A stretch of 64,000 nucleotides of DNA from Trileptium ribeirensis (taxonomy: Eukaryota; Nematoda; Enoplea; Enoplida; Thoracostomopsidae), in NCBI GenBank assembly GCA_030248225.1, contig JASANE010012312.1:41588-105587 (forward strand), in the 5' to 3' direction. Below, one piece after another: positions 55,301 to 64,000 of this stretch. The position numbers were made by a program, and so were the translations under genes. Under the pieces are notes generated by a model that was not told the origin of the DNA, searched no databases, and was given only the letters and a program-made list of their open reading frames with translations. Every line of letters begins with the position of its first letter. Position 1 is the stretch's first letter.

Positions 55301-57189
55301 TCAGTGAGCTCATTTTCCCGCCCACACACATAAATCAGAACTCGACTCTATCACGTAAATTCCAGGCAAAAGTAGGTGTAGATATCCACGGGACCGGTGG
55401 ATCCGCCAAGAGGCGTATGGAAAATCAACTAGAAGGAAGGGGTAACTTTTTACATTTTGTAATGGGCTTTTACGGGTCTGCCGCTCCTTCCGTAATAGCA
55501 ATCGCCAATATCTAATTAACCCCTAAAAATTTCTTCTTCGTTAATGCCCGCGCTCCAAACTCGGAACCGTCCCCAATACAAACCATGATCGAGAAAATCA
55601 AAACATGTGAAGAGCGTAAACCGTTAAAACATGAAATAAACTGTAGCAACAGAGCCGGCGTGTAGAGTCGACGGAACTCCGTTCTGCCGAAGTTGAACTG
55701 ATTCCTCGATTCAGAGTGTCGCTCGCAAGCTCGAAATTTTCGGCCATGTTGTGGGATGGCGACTTCATCGCCATTCAATCGCTGTTGGTTGCTGAACGCC
55801 CACGTTTTCCTGGGTTTCACCACGATATCCAATTAGAATTTTTTCGGAAGCTTAAAGTTGACGGCTACCGTAGGCCGTCGTTGTCCTTAAAGAGAGTCGG
55901 CTTCAATCGAAATCGCGGACATCAAATGCGAACCCTCCGAATAGTCGGAGGTCAACCATCTGTGATCTCGACCCCATTTTCTTGAAAGTGTGAACTTTCA
56001 ACAGCCGTTACTTCCGGTAATCATCGCCGGATGCTTCTGTAATCAGATCCAAAACATCGCTCATTAAAACGACATCCTATCGAAAATAATTCCAACTACT
56101 AACAACGACTTCCGAGATGCAATTTCCTGCCCTTGATCTAAGTTGGGTCAGAACTAAAATATGTCTCTTCTTTAGGGGTTATTCAGTCGCTTCCTCGTCG
56201 TTTAAATCAACCATGTAACGCCGTGCATAATCGCCGTAAAACGAATAAGGATAAAGCAGCGCGAAATACACACCAATCATCCGCGCAATCCTTGAAGAGC
56301 GCCATTAATCTACTAAGCCGGTAATCTGGCGAGTTACACCTCGCTCGTGCGTCTTCCAACTACGGCGTCATCTATCAATTTCCTCTTTGTTATCTTTGTT
56401 GTCGCTGGACGCCGCCCAGCTAAATGGGCTATATAACACAAACGAAACGTGACCCTCTAGCGTGAGGACATCGCGGAACGTCGAGCCAAAGTCGTTCTCG
56501 TTATGTGATTTCCAGCTCCTATGCCAGCCTCGCAGCGTCCCAGGGGGAGCGTGGATTATCAGACGGGCCTGAACTCGGGTCGGGGACGTGACACCCATCC
56601 GAAGAGCGTTCGGCGCGCCGACATCCTTGATCGGGCCTCTCGTGGGCCGCTACCGGTCCTCAAACCTACTCTCTTTTTTCCACGCCGGCTCTACGTCCAT
56701 ACTTATATACATATACGTTATATACTTATAAAACTAAAATTTAATTTAACTTATATATAAGTATAGATACATAAATATATATTTATATTTTTTTCTTTTG
56801 GGTGTCCTCACGATCGCTGTTGGTGGTGGTCGTGAGGTCGGTGAGGACACGACGGAAGTCGACTACGCATAAGGCGAGTCGCAACGAACACAACCGATGA
56901 TCCAGAAGGTCAGTGGAGGAGAGAAAAATAAAAGAAGGAAAACAAAACAACAACAAGGAAAGAGAGCGAGAAAAGAGCGAGGAAAAGAGAGGGACACGGG
57001 AAGAGTGGGGGCAAGGGTTCCAAGGGGAATATCGGCGGGTAAGGGTCGAATTCGGTCCCAGGACGAAGAACGGGGTCGAATGATACCAAACAAAGGGGTG
57101 CTAGACGCAGTATTGGTTCCAGACCCACTCGAGTCAATCAATCTACGTACATTAGTACAGGGGGCTTTGCCGGGATCTGAACGACACCG

Positions 57190-57560
57190 GTCGGGCATCA
57201 TTGGGCTCGCCCCGACCAGGCGATACCCTAGTCCCACGGGCAACATGTGAGGAGGTGTTAAAAAGGTGTCAATAGAGAGAGTCTCGGCTGCGGCGGGTGT
57301 GCTTTAGGTGGCCGTCCCAGGTCAATGGGTGAAAAGTCGGAGGCCCGCCGGATATTTTTGGAGAAGCCTTGACGTGGTGAACGCAATGAGGGGCGATTTA
57401 CCCACCTTGGAGTTGGGAATAAATTTCAAGTATTTTGTAACCACCCTTAGTTAGTGCTCCAAACTAGGGGCATTTTGGTGGGTCGTAACAGGCTAGCGGC
57501 AAGTTGAGCGGAGGCCCGCCGTACATCGTTAGACTCGCGAAAAGTAGGCGAGTAAAATAA
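57190..57560 (-). repeat. Internal direct repeats of copy D
   Basis: Units lie around 57217, 57342 (GGCCCGCCGGATATTTTTGG) and 57512 (GGCCCGCCGTACATCGTTAG), in the same order as in copy B. Each is preceded by a run that differs between units. Confidence 0.6.
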
Positions 57561-58180
57561 GGGGTCGCATGTGTACACTTAGAGTCAGGAATCCGGTACG
57601 GAAATGGTGCAAAACAGACAGGAAATTATGTCAATTTTATAGTACACCAAGGAATCGTCGCAAAACAAAAAGGCAACTCGTATAGCAGCATGATTTCTGG
57701 ACGGATCGAGACCCGCTTGGGCTCGTTAGATGTCCAAATGGGTGGGCTACGTGCGGAGGTGCGAGATTCCGGTCGGCAATTCCGCAATAAGAAGAAGGAC
57801 CGGTTACCATGGCGCAATTAAAGCAATTTTAGGTGCTGATGGCTTGAAAACGGAAGTTTCGGCGGCCGTCCTCTGGCGGATCAAAGGGCGCAATTAGACG
57901 CAGCGCCGTTCTTTAGTTGTCCGGTGACATATGTTGTTTGGTGAAATAGCCGGTTCCATCGGTGGTGGCCTTGTTCGCACTAAGACGCCGCAAAGGCGAC
58001 GATCCCACAAAATCGGCTGGGACCACTGACCAGATATGGAGATTTCGGATATTGGGGTTGACACAGGGGACACAAATTAGAAGATTCGGCCGATGGGGAC
58101 GAGAAAAGACGCAAGCAGCGTTGAAATCAGCTATATACCTACATATATACATATATAAATACGCCTGTCCCAAGCCACTA

Positions 58181-58215
58181 CCAACAACCAAACTTAGCGT
58201 AAGTAACGTTGTTGG
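58181..58215 (-). other. Conserved-loop hairpin in copy D
   Basis: CCAACAAC (58181-58188) pairs GTTGTTGG (58208-58215) perfectly, around the loop shared with copy B. Confidence 0.65.
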
Positions 58216-59100
58216 TTCAATTCTGACGTGTTTTGCTGCTTAATATTACGGTTAGATCCGCGTGCGATTTGAGGTATATTGGCCTTATCAGAAAGCCCGT
58301 AAAACCCTCTATCAAAAAGCACTCGTGGCGTTTGCCCGAAATCTGAACGGGTAAGGGGCTACGGGCCGACAAACAGGCCCGGAAGCCGTCGTTTCCGAAT
58401 AATCGGAAGCTACCGTACCCCTGATTCCCACCAGTTTAAGGTTTTAGTTGTTCGTTGTTTTCGTGACCATGGCTATATGTATTATTTAGCCCAAGTATAA
58501 TTGATACTTTTGGTTCTGATTACTAGCGGGCCAATAGTCCCACTTGAGTAATCTATGGCCCCCTATTCCCGGGCGGTCATAATTTGAAACTACAACGCTA
58601 TGGGGTGGGTGGTCGAGTCCTGGGATGCATTCTCCGAATCTACAGCAAAGCCTAATTTTCAGTTCACAATTAGCACATTGTAAGTGGACTCTTAATTGCT
58701 CCAACACAAACTCAAACCAGGTTACACCTCTTCAACTCATACCACGCAGTTCCGTCCAGTAAGTCCTAAATGAAAGCCCGACACAATATATATATGAAAA
58801 TGATACCTGCAATGGCAAAGGTTATAATCACATATCAAAGCAATGGGTTATGATAAACAAAATGAGCAATAAATGTTAATAATCAAAGGTTATTAAGCGG
58901 AATAGTATTTCTAACAAACCATGGCACTATGCACTAATTTTTGGTTATAAATCGCATTTACACAAGTCTTACGCGAACACGCTGGGATACTGTTAGAAAA
59001 TCGATATACTGTGGTCCTGTTCAACTTGGGATGTATTCAGGTGGTTCGAGCGCCCAAAGTCCAACAAACACACCTAACGGGCCGGAACGGTCCTATTACA

Positions 59101-60693
59101 AATGAACTTCCTTTTCCGAAATTATAGACAAATTTTCAACATGTCCCTGCAGTAATTTATATGGAATGGGCTGTTTTTCGTTTATTGCATATACAAAACT
59201 AGATTTTATATGTAAACGAACGTAATATGGTTAAAAATAGCTGAAAATGTCTGAAACACCATGATAGTACTAAGACTACAGGGATATATAAACCAGGGTT
59301 CGAAACAAAATAGACCAGTCGCGATATGGAATATGCCATGCTGTGAGCCGGATTTAACTATACTCATAAACTAAAGTACGCTTAGTTCATTTGATACATA
59401 ATTTCATGTGGAAGACTACAAGTTGACTTTCATAGTGAAAATAATTCAAGCCTTAATTGTTCTGGAAATTGGCAGGTCTTCCGTGCCTTGACTAAAAGGG
59501 CAGTACAGCTATATCATATAAAGCTCACGGAGGGGTGAGGTGGGATCGACTGGGGCGTTGCACCCCTAAGGAGTTCCTTACGCGTAGAATCGCTCTGGTG
59601 CGACCCCGGTCATCGCATGTAGTCGTACTAAGCCCCCCTCGGCGCCTCAAAATTTCACGAAAATTGTCACAAACGGCGAAAATTAGAAAAATAGGCACAA
59701 TTCGCACAAATTAGAGGACATTTTGGCGATAACTGTACAGAATTAGTAAAAATGAGACAACTGAGCAAAATCACTTAAAATTATGAACTGTTATAAATTT
59801 ACCCTCCCTTCGTCGCATACCGCCTGTCCCCTCCCGCCTAGAATTATCCCGCTCTGACTCGCCCCGCGCCACCCCTCGGTCTGGTGACTGACCCTCCCCC
59901 GCATAAAGGTCGAGCTCCCCTCAGAAACTTATCCTTTGGCCATGGATCTTGAGCATGTATTAGCTATTTGGATAGCATGACATTCCAGTGTACACAATCT
60001 ACACGTTGGCTACAGGCAGCTACATAGTCAGTGAGGTCTATATAGTTGCATTAACACATTGTCATTGGGTGCTGTCATACATGCTCATAGCAGAGAGAGA
60101 TTTATCATCACTAGGGCTCGAAGCCCCTATCGCCAAACTCTTTGAGCCATCTTCTTCCGCGCGCAAAAGGCACGCGAAAACTTAGCAACAAACATGGGCA
60201 GATATCGAGGGAAAATAGGTAAAAGTTGAGTATAATGAGCAAAAAACGGGGGAGAATTGGGAAAAAATTTTGAGTTCCAAAAACTATGGAAAATTTATTA
60301 TACCCTCCCCGTGATGACCTGCCTCGTCCCGCCGATCGGCTGATATTTCTGGCGGGGGAAGGAGGGGCAGGCGAAGGTCACTTAATCCCCTCGCCGTACC
60401 TGTCGATATTCCCTTTGGAAATCGGACCTCGTGCAGATATGGGCGCTGTGTATCTTTGAATAGGCACATAGCTGTTCTTTGAACTGAAAGAGGAAATGTT
60501 TCTCTTTATTAAGCCATGTATAAAGATTAACTCGATGCCGTTGTAAACTGTCCTCGCCACTAACAGTTGAGAGTATTTGAGATTACTAAAACACCGTGAT
60601 GCCATTTTACAGCACTGCCATTAATAAACTTTTTTACAGCAATTCCACTAATATTCGTTCGAATATTAATAGTCGCGTTCTTGTTGAGTACGT
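59101..60693. other. No gene; two diverged CCCTCC-rich direct repeats
   Basis: AATTTACCCTCCC followed by CGTCCC/CTCCCGCC-type sequence occurs near 59795-59850 and again near 60290-60340. Each is preceded by A-rich sequence with GGCACAATT-like words. ORFs are short. Confidence 0.4.
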
Positions 60694-61746
60694 ATAATGC
60701 AGTTTTCACAAAGAGTTGTGCGCAGTCACTGCACATCGTGGCAAAATTTTTAAAAAAGTTGCCACATGATCTGTTTTACTTTTGGCAAAACTGCCAGAGA
60801 AATTGTGTAACTTTTAGAAAAACTGCTTGGGGTGGAGTGCGCGCATTCTGGGGCACCCGAACCAATATCCCGTATGGCCGAAAACCTTTATTTGTACTGG
60901 TTGCTTCATATTTCTCTTATGATGGATCCCTCATTGGAGATCATAGATCCGCCTGCAAGAGCGCCCATAGCATATATCAAATATTAAATGCTTCAGAACA
61001 GTTTATTAAATGTATATGCCAAATTTTATCAGAAGTGCAGATCAGATGCCAAGTCGAATCGGCCCAGCACGGATAAGGTGTGGCCATAGACGCGACTCGT
61101 GTCATCGGGTCAAAGTCGGGTGTAGCGACGAATCCAAAATGTCGACGCAAATCATGTTTCATGTGTAGTTCAGAATTTTGCATAGTCCCAACGCAAACTT
61201 TGGCTGCTGTGATAAACCAGAATGCTTGCGTAAATACATATTCTATAGGTAGATATAAGTACAGGGCAAAACACACGGGTATGCGAACACATATTTTTAA
61301 ACATTTTTTACTGTTTTTATGCCAAATATTTTATGCTACGCATACAGAATATTTCATTGGCTTATTAGGCTATACAATTTACCGAAATTTTTATTGCGAT
61401 CATTTTGTGGGTCCTCTTATGCAATGTAGTAATTTATCCAGTGACGGCAGCATTATTTCAATGTAGGTGCTGAGTCATACTTTGCATTACAAAGCATAGC
61501 TGCCTATGGGGGGGGCGTGGGTGAGCTTAGTTGCCTCTAAGTCGCGTCCCAAGCCCCTTCGCCGTAACAGTTTCTGTAGCACTTTTGCTAAAACTGACAC
61601 AGTTTTTGTAGCGATATTTTGTAAAAGTGAGACAGTTTCTGAAGCAATATCTTGTAAAAGTGACACAGTTTCTATAACAGAGTTTTAAAAAATTTTGCCA
61701 CGATATGCAGTGACTGCACACAACTCTTTGTGAACAATGCATAATA
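60694..61746. mobile_element. Non-autonomous inverted-repeat element, about 1.05 kb
   Basis: The left end reads ATGCAGTTTTCACAAAGAGT, then GCAGTCACTGCACATCGTGG, then CAAAATTTTTAAAA. The inverted right end reads ATGCATTGTTCACAAAGAGT, then GCAGTCACTGCATATCGTGG, then CAAAATTTTTTAAAA. Near-identical arms of about 65 bp suggest recent activity. The 131-, 128- and 60-codon ORFs inside have no transposase motifs. Flanks are TA-rich (ATA on both sides), compatible with a short TA-type target duplication. Confidence 0.85.
61566..61684 (+). repeat. 33-bp tandem repeat inside the 60694 element
   Basis: About three and a half units of GACACAGTTTNTGTAGCNAT plus ATTTTGTAAAAGT. The unit is 11 codons long, which is why both strands look open here. 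Confidence 0.8.
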
Positions 61747-64000
61747 TCTGTATGAGTTAAGACTTGGCTCAGCGTAGGCCACTTTATACGCTTGTAATAT
61801 GAGTTTTCGATAAATATAGCAGTTTATATTTACGGATTTCATTTTATGCGATAACTATCAACCGTTTTGTGTTGGTTGAACCATAATGCCTTGCACCCCA
61901 CATTTGAAAACTACTACTGGAAGACCTTTTATGTTAGTTCTCTATGCCACAATAGTATTAATACAAATTTCTGTCATCCAGAGCAATTCAATTCCGTAAA
62001 GAACCGTTTCTATTTGGTTTATGGACTGGTTCATTTTAACCTGGATTTACTGTTCTACAAGCAGTTGTTTTATATACTCACTTAGGTTGAAATTTGACTC
62101 TTGTGTTGCCACTGAGAGTAACTGGTGGTTTCATAAAAATACTCTGGAGTCTCGTTATGTCACATTATATTGCTTGGCAGTAGCTGCCACGAAGCTTTAT
62201 ATATAGCCTTTTATCATACAATTAGCTTTGTTTTATATACCAGTCCAAATGATAAGACATCAACTATGTTATATACAGGACAACACATCTAATAATGGTT
62301 CCAGTTATAGCTCATTATCCTATCTACTGTTAAGCGTGTGCACCTGCTTACATGAATAAGAAATACCAATCAAATAAGAGAAACAAGAAATCCAACAAGA
62401 ACTGCATTTCAAAAATATAGCCAATATCTCAGAAATCAAATCATTGTGTAATGATCTACCTCAAAGCTGACTGTATGTTAAGTGGAATATTTAGCTGTAT
62501 GGCAGCAATAGATAGATAGTTTTATTGTAGGTTACACCAAATATTTAATGGCCTGACTTTAGCTTTGAACCTGGTATTGCACGAACTCAAAGACGAACAT
62601 TCTAAATGCTGTAAAGCCAATTGGGCAATTGGGAGCGCGTCACTAAAAGCAATCATTGATAGACTATGATAGATAAAATGTGTTATGTCATAAGGCATCA
62701 AGCGTCCAAAATCCCAAAGTCAGGCTTTGTTGCTTTACTTACTAAAATAGTTGAATTAATTTCTTCGTAGATTTTGCAAAAATTACATTATATATGCTGT
62801 GCTATTAGTTACTTTTTCTTGCCGCTTCCTAACTTCCAGAATTGTCACAATTTTTTTGAATTTCTTTTGTAGGAGTGCGTTTAAAATCCTAGCCTTTCTG
62901 GTTTACATTTCACTATATATTCCCTTGATCGGGAGAGTGTGTTGAACAGCAACGTTTTTGGTTGAATCAGCCAACTTTGGCTGCTGTTGCGTGTGATTTG
63001 GATGCTACCATTACCGGCGGACTCAAATGGATCATATGTTTAACATGTATGTGATGTTACGCAACTTGCCTGTTCAAATGAATTTACTTCAAGGTTCGCT
63101 CCTACAAGTAAGTAATCCGGTGTGGCAGGAAGTTTTCCCCAAGACATGTTGTCTCAGAGAAAGTGTTCGGTACAGTTTTGCTGTTAAAAATATGTGTATT
63201 TAAGTAAGCTTTCCCGTGTTACGAAATTCTTGCTCTCTCAGAAAATTCCTTTCCCATTTACGAATTTTTTTCAGCTTTCAGGCTTGTGTGTTATGTATGC
63301 TGTATCTATGACAGTAGCAACATCGTAGTGACTTTCAAATATAGTTTGAATGTGTCAAATAAATCGAATGTCTTTTAAATTTGTTCTCGTTCCAAAAGTG
63401 GTTAGCGAATAATTTGACTAACGCGCTTCGAACAACTCTATTTCTACACTAATGCGCAAGAACTGTTTGTAGGCATGAGGACATGGAGTTGCGTATATTT
63501 CGGATTTGCTTGCGCAACTGCCCAGCGGCGGCTTGTTTGCACTAGTGAAATAGCGGTTACGCTCTACTTCTGGCAAAGCCATAGGCTAACCAAAGATGCC
63601 ATGTGTCATAAAGTGAACTAGTTTGTTCCGTATTTGTAATGAAAAGTTATATTTGTTAAACCATACACACTCACCCAAGTTTGCTATTTTTATATGTAAC
63701 TCCGAAACGCGTGGATTATATGATTGTGAGTTTTACAGTCGGTGTAGCGTCTTTAAATTACACTTATTTATTTTCTTAACAGTACACGCAATAAAAGAGC
63801 CACCGTTCAGGCTTACATCAAATAAAACAGCGAAATATTATTGTCACAATCCACAAAAGGCTGATGGCTGAATCTGTTTCATATGGACTAAATCGTCAGC
63901 ATTGGAGGGCTCAGAAAACACCATTTAAGACATAATACACAAGTTTGAAAATCTTTCGGAAAATATATACCACAGGTGGCTGTACTAAACAGCAATACGT
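61747..64000. other. No recognisable gene
   Basis: AT-rich. ORFs of at most 82 codons have no motif. I saw no RNA gene and no repeat edge. Confidence 0.45.

Larger units (their letters stand above)
52323..59100 (-). repeat. Long ORF-less repeat, copy D (minus orientation, both ends present)
   Basis: On the minus strand it starts TGTAATAGGACCGTTCCGG at 59100 and ends CCGTTATTACA at 52323, giving TG...CA termini and about 6.8 kb. Between lie the hairpin at 58181-58215, three CCCGCC units (57560 to 57190), a purine-rich tract (56895-57000; pyrimidine on the element strand) and a TATA-rich stretch (56700-56790). These are followed by the CCCAGGGGGAGC block (56539, as at 27530 in B), the CGGTAGGTAGA-type and CCACGG-type blocks near 55150-55290 (as in A), and the shared terminal block (52440-52600). 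No target-site duplication is evident. This is the most complete copy. Confidence 0.7.

Noticed and set aside
60681..61466. Two ORFs of 131 and 128 codons as a possible transposase
   Set aside because: They begin in the terminal inverted repeat and have no catalytic motif; the element is short and looks non-autonomous.

Overview
This window looks like repeat-rich, intergenic or heterochromatin-like DNA from an animal, most likely an invertebrate. No host gene could be supported. The only convincing protein-coding region is the 3' part of a Ty3/gypsy-type LTR retrotransposon at the left edge (bases 1 to about 8971, continuing off the window). The species cannot be read from the sequence. Start codons that directly abut AG acceptors would suit a lineage with retroviral-style splicing or spliced-leader trans-splicing (nematodes and flatworms, for example), but this is inference.

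Retrotransposon. Bases 1-2538 encode reverse transcriptase, RNase H, a long Pro-rich linker and the start of integrase. One single-base length change near 2445-2455 moves the rest of integrase (DD35E core, GPY/F module) and a roughly 520-residue Pro/Ser/Thr-rich tail into the next frame, to 4945. Downstream, where env would sit, are two related tandem ORFs: 5171-6001, with a frameshifted remainder to 6441, and 6717-7958. Both carry the signature blocks of the NADAR fold (YbiA/DarG-like ADP-ribosyl-guanine N-glycosidases and relatives). In both, this is followed by a second domain resembling an SGNH/GDSL hydrolase that lacks its catalytic serine. Both ATGs lie directly after splice-acceptor-like sequences. 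This retroelement-borne NADAR pair is the most interesting feature here.

Repeat landscape. From 8972 onward the window is mostly a family of long, ORF-less repeats with TG...CA ends (TGTAAYAG ... TTAYTACA). These are E (8972-12910, directly behind the retrotransposon), A (16385-22621, +), B (about 25890-29889, -), C (33843-43832, +, interrupted), D (52323-59100, -) and fragments F/G (30197-31560). E begins where a 3' LTR of the NADAR element should begin, so the simplest model is very long LTRs or solo LTRs of one retrotransposon clade. Copies keep hairpins whose loops are conserved while the stems change in paired fashion, internal repeats of about 160 bp, a polypyrimidine tract and a TA microsatellite in the same order.

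Other mobile DNA. Non-autonomous inverted-repeat elements lie at 22622-24530 (350-bp arms), 47835-49572 (fold-back), 60694-61746, 45750-46075 and 44028-44272, with a remnant at 33715-33842. Two 24-bp minisatellites (16468-16892 and 32440-32656), several microsatellites, a set of 19-bp GGTGT/ACACC palindromes (13180-13291) and a dispersed TGTTCGCGAACA palindrome (35.4-36.0 kb, 39.2-39.4 kb) complete the picture. Elsewhere, especially 13.3-16.4, 49.6-51.5 and 61.7-64.0 kb, nothing recognisable was seen.
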